Assembly (NCBI RefSeq): GCF_003797185.1
Contig: NZ_RKMH01000017.1
Location: forward strand, 22,199 to 86,198
Direction: 5' to 3'
Length of the DNA stretch: 64,000 nt
From: Gordonia oryzae
GTDB taxonomy: Bacteria > Actinomycetota > Actinomycetes > Mycobacteriales > Mycobacteriaceae
Numbering within the stretch: position 1 is the first letter of the stretch; the number at the start of each line of letters is the position of its first letter. Positions 16,240-25,422 of the stretch are shown here, in pieces. The notes beneath the pieces were generated by a model. It worked only from the letters and a program-made list of their open reading frames with translations. It did no database searches and was not told the origin of the DNA. A program made the position numbers and the translations under genes.

Positions 16240-16986
16240 AGCCTCGACCCGGCGGGCGCCCACATTCGCGACGAGCTCGCGGGACAGCTGTGCACGGCAC
16301 GGCCCGAGGCCAATCCCGCGCACGCAGCTGAGCCTCGATACCACCGTCGACGGCGATCACCAAACCCGCCATGAAATCGGTGGAGGGCGAGAGCATCAGC
16401 ATCACCCACTGCGTGATCTGGCCCAGTGTTCCGTAGTCGCGCAACGGAATCGGGAACGAACGGACGTTCTTCGACGACGCGCCGGTCAGTGACGACCGAG
16501 GTAGCGGGGTCATCACAGGCCCGGGGGCGGTGATAGTGACCGTGACGCCCTCCCGGCGCCCATTCGGGGCGGTGCCGTGGACGCGACACCACCGGGTGAC
16601 CGTGATCTTCGGCGCCGCGTAGCCCGCGGGACCCGACAACGCCTTACCCCCGCCTGTGCAGGATTCTTGCAGCCCCTCGGTGTCGCCGTCCTCGAGTCGG
16701 GCGCCGCGCGGCCCGAAGACCAGCGGCAACGTTGTTGTCGAATTGACGCTGAAGACAACCACTTTCACCCTCCGGCGGCAAGGTGTAGCAGACGAAAGGC
16801 GAAGAGTAGTTCGGTCACCCCGAGTAGGCTCACCTCGACGATGGTGCGTTCCGCCCCACGTGCCGCGGTCCCGGACCTCGGCTCGTCTCGATCGATGCCG
16901 ATCGCGACACGCTCGGCCATTGGCAACGAATCAGCAACCGCTGCACCCATTCCCGACGCCGAACAGATCACCGCGTATGTCCCCAC
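16187..16986 (-). pseudogene. Frameshifted short-chain dehydrogenase (hydroxysteroid-dehydrogenase-like)
   Basis: The first frame (from 16986) carries an SDR nucleotide-binding start, YAVICSASGMGAAVADSL. The second frame carries KVVVFSVNSTTTLP, a YAAPKITVTRW active-site block (YxxxK), APGPVMTPL, and FMAGLVIAVDGG, which ends the family. The two parts join around 16765-16770 and need a frameshift. The 5' half also lacks the usual length between the cofactor loop and the catalytic region. Its 3' end overlaps the end of the CYP153 fusion gene by about 50 bp. It cannot yield a functional enzyme as read. Confidence 0.75.
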
Positions 16987-16995
16987 ACGCGCCCC

Positions 16996-17568
16996 TCAGC
17001 CGTCGGCGCGCGAACGCGCTCCCCGTTGTTCTGCCCGCAGCGTACGGTCATATGCCTCGTTGAAAGCGCGCAATTCGCGCAACAGCACCTCCGGGGTACC
17101 CGGATCGAGGTCGGCGAAGACCTGCTTGAGACGACTCACCCGCAGCATGCCGTCATGGGCGAATGCGGCACGTCCACTCTTGGTCGGGCGAATGAGCCTA
17201 CTCATCGACCCCTCGACGTCAAAGCGTTCGAGGTAACCGAGTGTGATCGCGGCGTTCACCTGCCGGTTGACCGTGGACTGTTCGAGGTCGAGTTCGTCGG
17301 CGAGTTCCCGCAGGGTCCGTGCACGGCCGTCGGAGAGAACGAGCAGGATCGCGAACGCCGAGCGCTCGAGTACGGACTCGGCGGGGTGCTCGCTCTTGCG
17401 TCGACGAAAGCGATCGAGTTCCTCGACGATGTCGCGGTAGAGCGGCGACGGCCACGGTGCGTGGTCGACCCCGTCGCAGGTCGCGGTCGCCGGAGGTGAC
17501 GTGCCGTTGCGCTCACCCCCGTGGAATACGCCCACTACGACCTCTTTCGACATCCCGCTCACCGACAT
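16996..17568 (-). CDS. MarR family transcriptional regulator
   Basis: A 190-aa winged-helix repressor. The DNA-binding region reads LRELADELDLEQSTVNRQVNAAITLGYLERF, followed by a wing segment MSRLIRPTKSGRAAF. ATG 17568 or 17553 may be the start; the first 40 residues are not conserved in character. It is divergent from a DHA2-type efflux pump, and an almost perfect 24-bp palindrome lies between them. The pairing is the classic drug- or phenolic-compound-responsive efflux arrangement. Confidence 0.9.
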   Translation of the reverse strand: MSVSGMSKEVVVGVFHGGERNGTSPPATATCDGVDHAPWPSPLYRDIVEELDRFRRRKSEHPAESVLERSAFAILLVLSDGRARTLRELADELDLEQSTVNRQVNAAITLGYLERFDVEGSMSRLIRPTKSGRAAFAHDGMLRVSRLKQVFADLDPGTPEVLLRELRAFNEAYDRTLRAEQRGARSRADG

Positions 17569-17627
17569 TCTGCCGCAGCCCCCGGCATGTCCGATCGAGG
17601 CCCCTCACGAGGCGGGCGGCATGAATG

Positions 17628-17651
17628 TGTACCGTACATATGTACGCTACA
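17628..17651. promoter_or_regulatory. MarR operator in the marR-mfs intergenic region
   Basis: A 24-bp dyad with a perfect 14-bp core, CGTACATATGTACG, extended by TGTA/TACA on both sides with one mismatched base per arm. It overlaps the likely -10 region of the efflux gene and lies about 20 bp before its ribosome-binding site. Size and symmetry fit a MarR dimer. Confidence 0.7.
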
Positions 17652-17669
17652 TAAAGCCTAGGAGGTGCG

Positions 17670-19190
17670 GTGTCAGACACCACTTCGTCGCCGTCAGCAG
17701 AAGGCCCGAGAGCAGGAAGGTCCGTTCCACGCAACGGGTCGTCCAATGGCGCCACGATCACCACTGTCATCGCACTGTGCTTCGGTGGCCTCGTCGCGTC
17801 CTTGATGCAGACGCTGGTCATCCCGATCCAGCCCGAGTTACCCACCTTGCTGGGCACCTCCCATTCCAATGCGTCGTGGGTGATCACCGCGACATTGCTG
17901 GCCGCCGCCATCGCAATGCCCATCGCCGGCCGCCTCGGCGACATGTTCGGCAAACAGCGAGTCCTGGTGGGCAGCACCGCGCTGCTCGTCTGCGGTTCCA
18001 TCGTGTGCGCCCTGAGCAGTTCGGTCATCCCGATGATCGCCGGCCGCGCGATCCAGGGCCTGGCCATGGGCTTCATCCCCGTCGGCATCAGCCTCATGCG
18101 TGAGGTCACGCCACCCGCGATCACCTCGATGGCGATCGCGGCGATGAGCGCGACGCTCGGTGTGGGTGGCGCGATCGGCCTGCCGCTCTCGGCGTGGATC
18201 GCGCAGAGCTGGAACTGGCACGGTCTGTTCTGGGTGTCGGCGATCCTGTCGTTGGCCGTCCTCGCCCTGGTCGTTGTGGTCGTCCCGCACGTACCCGACG
18301 CGGCCGGTGGCCGGCTGGACTTGGCCGGCGCGATCGGCTTGGCCATCGGTTTGTCGGCCGCACTGATCGCCGTGTCCAAAGGTAACGACTGGGGTTGGAC
18401 GTCGGGCACCACGCTCGGCACGCTGATCGGCGGACTCGTCGTGCTCGGCGCGTGGGGTTTCTCTCAGCTGCGAACCCCCGAACCGCTCGTCGACCTGCGG
18501 ACCACCGCACGTCCGGCGGTCCTACTGACCAACATCGCCGCCGTCGCCATCGGATTCGGCATGATGGCGCAGTCGATCGTCATCCCGATGCTGCTCGAGA
18601 TGGACGTGCGCACCGGAGTGGGACTCGGCCAGACCATGCTCGAGGCCGGCCTGTGGATGGCGCCCGGCGGACTGATGATGCTGGTCTTCGCACCGATCTC
18701 GGGCACGTTGATCAACAAGATCGGCGCCAAGTACACCTTGGCCATCGGCGCGACGGTGCTCGGTATGGGCTACCTACTCGCGATGTTCCTGATGAGCTCA
18801 CCGTGGCAGCTGATGATCGCGTCGATCATCGCCGCGTCGGGCGTCGGAATCGGCTACGCGGCGATGCCGACCTTGATCATGGGCGCGGTACCTATGACCG
18901 AGGCCGGTGCGGCCGTCGGCCTCAACGGATTGATGCGCTCGATCGGCACCACCGTCTCCTCGGCAGTGATGGCGGTACTGCTCACCACCTCGACGATCAG
19001 TATGGCGGGCAACGATATTCCCACCCACACGACATTCAAGTGGTGCTTCCTGGTGGGCGCCGTCGCAGCGTTCGTCGGCGTGGCCATCACCCTGTGCATC
19101 CCCAAACAACGGCCCCAGCCGACGCCTACCGGCGTGGTGATCGCCGATTCGGCAGCACCGGGCTCGGCAGCTCCGGCCACCTCGCACTGA
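17670..19190 (+). CDS. MFS efflux transporter (DHA2, 14-helix type)
   Basis: A 506-aa drug:proton antiporter. Hydrophobic segments suit 14 transmembrane helices; the loop after helix 2 reads GRLGDMFGKQRVLVG (MFS motif A) and GRAIQGLAMGFIPVG follows in helices 4-5. The GTG start has AGGAGG six bases upstream. The short cytosolic tail is rich in Ala/Pro/Ser. MarR is encoded divergently, so export of a toxic small molecule induced by that regulator is expected. The substrate is not readable from sequence. Confidence 0.92.
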   Translation: MSDTTSSPSAEGPRAGRSVPRNGSSNGATITTVIALCFGGLVASLMQTLVIPIQPELPTLLGTSHSNASWVITATLLAAAIAMPIAGRLGDMFGKQRVLVGSTALLVCGSIVCALSSSVIPMIAGRAIQGLAMGFIPVGISLMREVTPPAITSMAIAAMSATLGVGGAIGLPLSAWIAQSWNWHGLFWVSAILSLAVLALVVVVVPHVPDAAGGRLDLAGAIGLAIGLSAALIAVSKGNDWGWTSGTTLGTLIGGLVVLGAWGFSQLRTPEPLVDLRTTARPAVLLTNIAAVAIGFGMMAQSIVIPMLLEMDVRTGVGLGQTMLEAGLWMAPGGLMMLVFAPISGTLINKIGAKYTLAIGATVLGMGYLLAMFLMSSPWQLMIASIIAASGVGIGYAAMPTLIMGAVPMTEAGAAVGLNGLMRSIGTTVSSAVMAVLLTTSTISMAGNDIPTHTTFKWCFLVGAVAAFVGVAITLCIPKQRPQPTPTGVVIADSAAPGSAAPATSH

Positions 19191-19198
19191 CCCCTCGC

Positions 19199-19470
19199 CG
19201 GGCGCACCGTCAGACCAGCCCGGTCGCCGGTCTCGGGGCCGAACAGGTGAACCGCGTTGTCTGCCTGCCGCAACCGGATTCCCTTCTCGCGCTTGGCCGG
19301 CGCCCGCTGTGAAGGGCGTGACACCCACGACCATCGGATCACCATCGAGGTGGTGGACCGATTCTTCGGCCAGCCAGGCGTAAGTACTCTCGCCGAGGGT
19401 CTCCCACGCAACACCAGCACCCTTGGTTCCGGGGGAAGACATGCCGCCGCCGTGCTCCGCCCGGACGTCG
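19199..19470 (-). pseudogene. C-terminal relic of a sugar ABC transporter ATPase (MalK/UgpC type)
   Basis: Two minus-strand frames each contain part of a UgpC-like C-terminal regulatory domain: first WETLGESTYAWLAEES...GDPMVVGV, then, after a shift, RAPAKREKGIRLRQADNAVHLFGPETGDR. The last block matches the VHLFD-x2-TG ending of the family. No ATPase core is present between this and the GntR gene. I read it as the leftover of a deleted transporter gene, with moderate confidence because similarity is short. Confidence 0.4.
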
Positions 19471-19521
19471 GCCACTCTCGCGGAGCGACGCGCGTCAAGC
19501 GCGCCGACCGCGGACGATTAC

Positions 19522-20199
19522 TCACCTCCAGAACCCGCGCTCCTCCAAGAGAGCCACCGCACGATGACCTCCGCGGAGGAAGTGGCCTTCGGTCAGCGTG
19601 CGCGCCATACCTGGCGAGCGGCCGGCGAGTGCATCGACGATCTCGCGATGATCTCGCAAGGACGACGCGACCGAGTCCGGGTGGGAGTCGAAGAAGCCGG
19701 ACGGGATTGCCCCACTGAGGAGTTTGAGCTCGGCGATGAGACGCCGTGAGCGCGTGCCGAGGTTGATCAGCCGATGAAAGCGAAAGTTGAGGCGCTCAAT
19801 CTCGAGGAGATCGGTCGCCTCCTCCATCTCGGTCGCCACAGCACGCAAGTCGTCGATATCGGCATCGGAGAGCGTTGCCGAGGCCCGTTCGGCGGCCAGC
19901 CCGGAGATCACGCCGAGCATCCAGTAGTGATCGCGAATGTCCTCGCGGGACAGGTCGGCCACGAAGGCGCCGCGCCGGGGAATCGTCTCGATGATCCCCT
20001 CCCCGCTGAGTGAGATCAGCGCTTCACGCACCGGCAGCTTGCTCATGCCAAGGGATTCGGCGACCGCATCCTGATCGACCTTGGTTCCCGGCCGCATCTC
20101 GCCGGCGAAGACCATACGGCGGATCTCCTGGGCCGCAATCTGCTTGAGCACCGACGATGCCGCCTCGACCGATCGACCACCCACGGGCTGTGCCACCAC
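19522..20199 (-). CDS. GntR family regulator, FadR/VanR subgroup (FCD domain)
   Basis: A 225-aa regulator. The N-terminal winged helix reads IRRMVFAGEMRPGTKVDQDAVAESLGMSKLPVREALISLSGEGIIETIPRRGAFV, the standard GntR signature. The C-terminal FCD helical domain contains the metal/ligand-type residues in NFRFHRLI and DHREIVDAL. It is divergent to an acyl-CoA dehydrogenase operon, which it probably controls in response to an acyl-CoA or organic acid. GTG 20199 is the assigned start. Confidence 0.92.
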   Translation of the reverse strand: MVAQPVGGRSVEAASSVLKQIAAQEIRRMVFAGEMRPGTKVDQDAVAESLGMSKLPVREALISLSGEGIIETIPRRGAFVADLSREDIRDHYWMLGVISGLAAERASATLSDADIDDLRAVATEMEEATDLLEIERLNFRFHRLINLGTRSRRLIAELKLLSGAIPSGFFDSHPDSVASSLRDHREIVDALAGRSPGMARTLTEGHFLRGGHRAVALLEERGFWR

Positions 20200-20229
20200 T
20201 GCCTCCTAGACTCGCATCAACGCGAAGAG

Positions 20230-20321
20230 ATTATCAAACTCGACTATCGCCCAATCGCCATACAAGCCATAGCCAGGACATATAGGTCGGACAGTTGGCA
20301 CAACCTCCCCGATTTGATAAT
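20230..20321. promoter_or_regulatory. Inverted pair ATTATCAAA / TTTGATAAT in the gntR-acad intergenic region
   Basis: ATTATCAAA at 20230-20238 and its exact complement TTTGATAAT at 20313-20321 flank the middle of the divergent promoter region. The second copy includes GATAAT, a good -10 for the acyl-CoA dehydrogenase gene, with TTGGCA at 20295 as a possible -35. If correct, the transcript begins about at ATG 20331, making it leaderless. Symmetric placement near both promoters suggests regulator half-sites. This is inference from pattern only. Confidence 0.4.
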
Positions 20322-20330
20322 TTCGATCGC

Positions 20331-21539
20331 ATGGCTTCACCCGCACAGCAGCACACCCCGGCCGTCAGCGCCGACGACTTCGAGCAGATCCGCTCGGTGG
20401 TCCACGACTTCATCCGCACCAAGGTCGTGCCACGCGAGAACGAGATCGCCGAGACCGACGCCATCCCCGACGACCTGCGCGCCCAAGCAGCCGAGATGGG
20501 CCTGTTCGGGTACGCGATCCCCGAGGAATGGGGTGGACTCGGCCTCGATCTCACCCAGGACGTCGAGCTGGCGATGGAGTTCGGCTACACGACGCTAGCT
20601 CTGCGCTCGATGTTCGGAACCAACAACGGCATCGCGGGGCAGGTGTTGGTGAACTTCGGGACCGACGAGCAGAAGAAGGAGTGGCTCGAGCGCATCGCCT
20701 CCGGTGACGTCGTCGCCTCCTTCGCGCTCACCGAGCCCGGCGCCGGATCGAATCCCGCCGGCCTGCGCACCAAGGCGACGCTCGACGGCGACCAGTGGGT
20801 GATCGACGGGCAGAAGCGCTTCATCACCAACGCACCGATCGCCGACCTGTTCGTCGTATTCGCCAGAACCCAGCGCCGGGAGCGGGCTGAATCAGAACAG
20901 TCCGCAGAAGGCAAGAACACGGGGATCGCGGTATTCCTGGTTCCCGCCGATACTCCCGGAGTCGAGGTCGGGGTCAAGGACAAGAAAATGGGCCAGGAGG
21001 GGGCGTGGACCTCCGACGTCAGCTTCGACGGCGTGCGTGTGCCCACCTCGGCGCTCGTCGGCGGTGACGAGGAGACCGGATATCGCGCCGCGCTGACCTC
21101 CCTCGCGCGAGGTCGGGTGCATATCGCTGCGCTCGCGGTCGGGCAGGCACAACGTGCCCTCGATGAGTCGGTCGAATACGCGGCCACTGCCACCCAGGGC
21201 GGAAAGCCCATCGGCTCTTTTCAATTGGTGCAGGCCATGCTCGCCGACCAGCAGACCGGAGTGATGGCCGGGCGCGCACTCGTACGTGACGCCGCGCTCA
21301 AATACGTCACCGGCGAGGACCGACGGACCGCACCATCGGTGGCCAAGCTCTACTGCACCGAGATGGTCGGCAAGGTCGCCGATCTCGCGGTGCAGGTCCA
21401 CGGCGGCACCGGTTACATGCGCGAGGTTCCGGTGGAGCGGATCTACCGCGACGTCCGTCTGCTCCGGCTTTACGAGGGCACCAGTGAGATCCAGCGACTC
21501 ATCATCGGCGGCAACCTCATTCGTGCTGCAAGTAAGTAG
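20331..21539 (+). CDS. Acyl-CoA dehydrogenase
   Basis: A 402-aa FAD enzyme that introduces the alpha-beta double bond in acyl-CoA. Visible are FALTEPGAGSNPAG and QKRFITNAPIADLF (FAD site), VQVHGGTGYM, and RLYEGTSEIQRLIIG with the catalytic Glu of the short/medium-chain class. ATG 20331 is taken as start with no ribosome-binding site and a -10-like GATAAT ten bases upstream, so translation may be leaderless. First gene of a four-gene operon with SDR, thiolase and CoA transferase, opposite a GntR regulator. Confidence 0.93.
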   Translation: MASPAQQHTPAVSADDFEQIRSVVHDFIRTKVVPRENEIAETDAIPDDLRAQAAEMGLFGYAIPEEWGGLGLDLTQDVELAMEFGYTTLALRSMFGTNNGIAGQVLVNFGTDEQKKEWLERIASGDVVASFALTEPGAGSNPAGLRTKATLDGDQWVIDGQKRFITNAPIADLFVVFARTQRRERAESEQSAEGKNTGIAVFLVPADTPGVEVGVKDKKMGQEGAWTSDVSFDGVRVPTSALVGGDEETGYRAALTSLARGRVHIAALAVGQAQRALDESVEYAATATQGGKPIGSFQLVQAMLADQQTGVMAGRALVRDAALKYVTGEDRRTAPSVAKLYCTEMVGKVADLAVQVHGGTGYMREVPVERIYRDVRLLRLYEGTSEIQRLIIGGNLIRAASK

Positions 21540-21587
21540 CCGGCCGCGCCCCACACCATCCCAGCACACTCACACGACAGGATTCCC

Positions 21588-22334
21588 ATGCCCGGACCGC
21601 TCTTGAAGGACCAGACCGCCGTGATCACCGGTGCCGCACAGGGTATCGGCTTCGCCATCGCACAGCTATTCGTCGACGAAGGCGCCCACGTCGTCATCGG
21701 CGACATCAACGCCGAGGCCGCGCAGAAGGCCGCCACCGAACTCGGCGACGCCGGCGTTGCCGTCGGCGTGGCGTGTGACGTGACCCGCGGCGACGACGTG
21801 GACGCGCTGCTCGCAACTGCTGCACAACATTTCGGACCCGTCGACGTGATGGTCAACAACGCGGGCATCACCCGGGACGCCACCATGCGCAATATGACCG
21901 AAGAGCAATTCGACCAGGTCATCAACGTCCACCTCAAGGGCACCTGGAACGGCACCCGCAAGGCGGCGGCGATCATGCGCGAACGCAAGAGCGGCGCCAT
22001 CGTCAACCTCTCCTCCCTGTCGGGAAAGGTCGGCATGGTCGGGCAGACCAACTATTCGGCAGCCAAGGCCGGGATCGTCGGGATGACCAAGGCTGCGGCG
22101 AAAGAGCTTGCACACCATGGTGTACGAGTCAACGCGATCCAACCGGGCCTCATCCGCTCGGCGATGACCGAGGCGATGCCGCAGAAAGCGTGGGATCAGA
22201 AGATGGCCGAGATCCCGATGAATCGGGCCGGTGAGGTCAGCGAGGTCGCTACGGTCGCACTGTTTCTCGCGAGTCACCTGTCCTCCTACATGACCGGCAC
22301 GGTCATGGAGGTCACCGGCGGGCGGTTCATGTGA
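21588..22334 (+). CDS. SDR oxidoreductase (3-oxoacyl/3-hydroxyacyl-CoA reductase, FabG-like)
   Basis: A 248-aa classical short-chain dehydrogenase. The cofactor motif [18 protein letters not shown] at NNAGITRD, the catalytic Ser in NLSSLSG, and YSAAKAG (YxxxK) are all present, followed by [10 protein letters not shown]. In this operon it probably oxidises a 3-hydroxyacyl-CoA to the 3-oxoacyl-CoA that the next gene, a thiolase, cleaves. One base separates its stop from the thiolase ATG. Confidence 0.92.
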   Translation: MPGPLLKDQTAVITGAAQGIGFAIAQLFVDEGAHVVIGDINAEAAQKAATELGDAGVAVGVACDVTRGDDVDALLATAAQHFGPVDVMVNNAGITRDATMRNMTEEQFDQVINVHLKGTWNGTRKAAAIMRERKSGAIVNLSSLSGKVGMVGQTNYSAAKAGIVGMTKAAAKELAHHGVRVNAIQPGLIRSAMTEAMPQKAWDQKMAEIPMNRAGEVSEVATVALFLASHLSSYMTGTVMEVTGGRFM

Positions 22335-22335
22335 C

Positions 22336-23562
22336 ATGAGCAGCAACCGATTACGCCGCGCGGCTATCGTGGCACCCTCGCGCACCGCCGTCGGCACCTT
22401 CGGTGGCGCGTTGCGCGATGTCCCCGTCGAGGATCTCGGCGCCGCGGTCGCCAAAGCCGTCGTCGCCCGCTCGGGTATCGACCCGGAACGCATCGACGAC
22501 GTCGTCTTCGCCCAGTCCTACGCCAATTCCGAGGTTCCGTGCGTCGGACGTTGGATCGCGCTGCACGCCGACCTCCCCATCTCGGTGGGCGGCATGCAAC
22601 TCGATCGCCGGTGTGGTGGTGGACTGCAGGCTCTGGTCACCGCCGCGATGATGGTGCAGACCGGCGCCGCCGACGCCGTGCTGGCCGGTGGGGTCGAGTC
22701 GATGAGCCGAATCGAGTACTACTCGACCACGAACCGCTGGGGCGCGCGCTCGGGCAATGTCACCATGTATGACCGCCTGGACCGCGGACGCGAACGCTCC
22801 CAACCGGTATGGCGCTTCGGGGAGATCTCCGGGATGATCGAGACCGCCGAGAACCTCGCCGCCGAGTACAACATCACCCGTGAGGCTGCGGACGCCTACG
22901 CCGCCCGCAGCCATCAGCGTGCCGCCGCCGCCTGGGAAGCTGGCCGTTTCGACGACGAGATCGTCGAAATCACCGTGCCGCAACGCAAAAAAGACCCGAT
23001 CGTTTTCGCCCGAGACGAGGGCATCCGGCCCGACTCGACTCCCGAATCGTTGGCCCGGCTGCGCACCGTCACGCCTGGCGGCACCGTGACCGCCGGCAAC
23101 GCCAGTCAGCAGAACGACGCCGCAGCCGCCTGCCTGATCGTCGCCGAGGACCAGCTCGATGAGCTCGGGCTCGAACCGATCGGCTACCTCACCGGATGGG
23201 CTGCTGCGGGATGCGATCCGTCGAGGATGGGCATCGGGCCGGTACCGGCGGTCGACAAGCTGGCCACCCGTGGCGGATTGGACTCCGCCGCGGCACTACT
23301 GGAGACGTGCGACCTCGTCGAACTCAACGAGGCATTCGCCGTAGCGGTACTCAGTGTGCTCGACGGTTGGAAGTGGGACGATCAGGATCGGTTGAACGTC
23401 AACGGTTCCGGGATATCGCTGGGCCACCCGATCGGAGCCACCGGCGCTCGGATGACCACCACCCTGCTCCACGAACTCCACCGCCGAGGTGGCGGTACCG
23501 GACTGGTCACCATGTGCATCGGCGGCGGTCAGGGTCTCGCCGCGACCGTCGAGGCCCTCTGA
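22336..23562 (+). CDS. Thiolase (acetyl-CoA acyltransferase)
   Basis: A 408-aa condensing/cleaving enzyme of beta-oxidation. The nucleophilic Cys lies in [12 protein letters not shown] (usual RxCGSG), the two further catalytic blocks are [17 protein letters not shown] and CIGGGQG, with NEAFAV before them. It is preceded by an SDR and followed, one base after its stop, by a CaiB-type CoA transferase. Together they look like the last steps in degrading a specific acyl-CoA. Confidence 0.93.
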   Translation: MSSNRLRRAAIVAPSRTAVGTFGGALRDVPVEDLGAAVAKAVVARSGIDPERIDDVVFAQSYANSEVPCVGRWIALHADLPISVGGMQLDRRCGGGLQALVTAAMMVQTGAADAVLAGGVESMSRIEYYSTTNRWGARSGNVTMYDRLDRGRERSQPVWRFGEISGMIETAENLAAEYNITREAADAYAARSHQRAAAAWEAGRFDDEIVEITVPQRKKDPIVFARDEGIRPDSTPESLARLRTVTPGGTVTAGNASQQNDAAAACLIVAEDQLDELGLEPIGYLTGWAAAGCDPSRMGIGPVPAVDKLATRGGLDSAAALLETCDLVELNEAFAVAVLSVLDGWKWDDQDRLNVNGSGISLGHPIGATGARMTTTLLHELHRRGGGTGLVTMCIGGGQGLAATVEAL

Positions 23563-23563
23563 C

Positions 23564-24712
23564 ATGCCGACCGAACACCCCCGGCCCCTGGCCGGGGTCC
23601 GGGTGGTCGAGGTGTCGAGCTTCGTAGCCTCCCCACTCTGTGGGCTGACCCTCTCACAACTGGGCGCAGAGGTCATCCGGGTCGATCCGATCGGCGGCGC
23701 CGCCGACGTGAACCGTTGGCCACTCACCGACGACGGCACTACCTCGATCTATTGGACGGGTCTCAACAAGGGCAAGAAGTCGGTCACCGCCAACCTTCGC
23801 TCTGCCGAAGGTCAGCGGCTGGTTCAGCGTCTGGTCACCGAATCCGGTCCTGGCGGCGGCATTCTCGTCACCAACGCCGGTGGTCGGGACTGGATGAGCT
23901 ACGCCACCCTGGGCGGACTTCGCCCCGACGTCATTGTCCTGGAGTTGCTCGGCGGCTCCGACGGTTCGCCCGCCGTCGACTACACCGTCAATGCAGGAGT
24001 GGGATTCCCGAACATCACCGGCCCCGTCGACCACAACGGACCTGTCAATCACGTGCTACCCGCGTGGGACGTGATCTGCGGTCTGTATGCGGCTCTGGCC
24101 GTCACCTCCGCAGTTCGCCGGCGTGAGCGGACCGGGCAGGGCGCGTCGATCCGTCTGCCGTTGGAGGACACCGCACTGTCGATCGCCAGCACCCTGGGCT
24201 ACCTGACCGAACCGCAGGTCAACGCATACTCACGCCCGGCGACCGGCAATGACGTGTACGGCACCTATGGCACCGACGTCGTCACCGCCGACGGCGACCG
24301 ATTCATGCTCGTGGCTTTGACGCCCCGGCATTTCCGGGATCTGGTTCGTATCACCGGAACCGAGTCCGTCATCGCTTCGCTCGAGCAGGCGCTCGACGCG
24401 GACTTCTCCCGTGAGGCCGACCGTTACATCCATCGTAGCGTGCTGAATGCGTTGTTCGGCAGGTGGTTCGCCGAACACTCCACCGATGAGGCGGCCACCG
24501 CGCTCAACGGGTCGTCGGTGCTCGCGCAGCGCTACCGCACCTTCGACGAGGTGGTCGCCTCGGGAGCACTCACCGACAACCCGCTATTCGCCGAACTCAC
24601 CCAGACCGGCATCGGGACATACCTGGCGGCCGGGCATCCGGCATCGTTCGATGGCGAACACTATTTCACCGGGCCGGCGGCGCGATTGGGGGCGGATACG
24701 CCTGAGGCGTGA
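23564..24712 (+). CDS. CaiB/BaiF family (type III) CoA transferase or acyl-CoA racemase
   Basis: A 382-aa protein starting with the family signature PLAGVRVVEVSSFVASPLCGLTLSQLGAEVIRVDP. The Asp in SPAVDYTVNAGVG is at the expected position of the catalytic aspartate, followed by GPVNHVLPAWDVICGLYAALAV and RRRERTGQGASIRLPLED. It transfers CoA between carboxylic acids or inverts a 2-methylacyl centre. The ATG lies one base after the thiolase stop, so it belongs to the same operon. Confidence 0.88.
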   Translation: MPTEHPRPLAGVRVVEVSSFVASPLCGLTLSQLGAEVIRVDPIGGAADVNRWPLTDDGTTSIYWTGLNKGKKSVTANLRSAEGQRLVQRLVTESGPGGGILVTNAGGRDWMSYATLGGLRPDVIVLELLGGSDGSPAVDYTVNAGVGFPNITGPVDHNGPVNHVLPAWDVICGLYAALAVTSAVRRRERTGQGASIRLPLEDTALSIASTLGYLTEPQVNAYSRPATGNDVYGTYGTDVVTADGDRFMLVALTPRHFRDLVRITGTESVIASLEQALDADFSREADRYIHRSVLNALFGRWFAEHSTDEAATALNGSSVLAQRYRTFDEVVASGALTDNPLFAELTQTGIGTYLAAGHPASFDGEHYFTGPAARLGADTPEA

Positions 24713-24764
24713 GGATGGCTCGGGCCGACTCATCGCAGCACCGCACCGTCGATATAGTGAGGTG

Positions 24765-25400
24765 GTGACGCTTAACCCAGGATCAAAATCTCGCTCGCGG
24801 AAGCCCGATCGGGAAATGAAATCCGCGAGGACGCGAGCACGCATCCTCGATGCCGCGGCGCGCGTACTGAGTGAGAAAGGGTATGCGGGGACCAGACTGA
24901 CCGACGTGGCGAAAGTCGCGGAGTTGCAGGCGCCGGCCATCTACTACTACTTCGACTCCCGCGAGAAACTCGTCGAGGAGGTCATGTGGTCCGGGCTGGC
25001 CGAGATGCGCGCCTATCTCCAGGCCGCGCTCGATCAGGCCACTCCGGAGGACACCCCCATGGACCGCATCATGATCGCGGTCGACGCCCATCTGCGGCAC
25101 GAGCTCGAGGTGTCCGACTACACCACGGCGTCGATCCGCAATGCCGGCCAGATTCCCGAGCACATCAGGGACCGGCAACGCTCGGAAGAGAAGAAGTACG
25201 GCGACATCTGGCGTCGCCTGATCAAGGACGCGTTCGACGAGGGCGAGGTCCGCGCGGATCTCGATCTCTTCGTGGCACGCATGCTGATCCTGGGCGCGCT
25301 GAACTGGGCCGCTGAGTGGTGGCGCCCACGCCGCGGCTCTGTCGACTCCGTGGTGGCCACCGCACAATCGATGGTGCGGGCCAGCCTCTCCCCCCGCTGA
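24765..25400 (+). CDS. TetR family regulator, paralogue of the regulator at 38329
   Basis: A 211-aa regulator with helix-turn-helix TRLTDVAKVAELQAPAIYYYFDSREKLVEEVM. Its whole length aligns by eye with the TetR at 38329-38934 (shared blocks AARVLSE, VDAHLRHELE/VEAHLRIELE, and ILGALNWAAEWW/IIGALNWTPEWW), so the two are paralogues. A TATAGT box at 24753-24758 sits directly before GTG 24765, suggesting a leaderless transcript; ATG 24816 is an alternative start. It ends 22 bp from the convergent FadD gene. Probably senses an acyl-CoA. Confidence 0.88.
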   Translation: MTLNPGSKSRSRKPDREMKSARTRARILDAAARVLSEKGYAGTRLTDVAKVAELQAPAIYYYFDSREKLVEEVMWSGLAEMRAYLQAALDQATPEDTPMDRIMIAVDAHLRHELEVSDYTTASIRNAGQIPEHIRDRQRSEEKKYGDIWRRLIKDAFDEGEVRADLDLFVARMLILGALNWAAEWWRPRRGSVDSVVATAQSMVRASLSPR

Positions 25401-25422
25401 CCCCTTTTTCTGGCGGCGCGCC

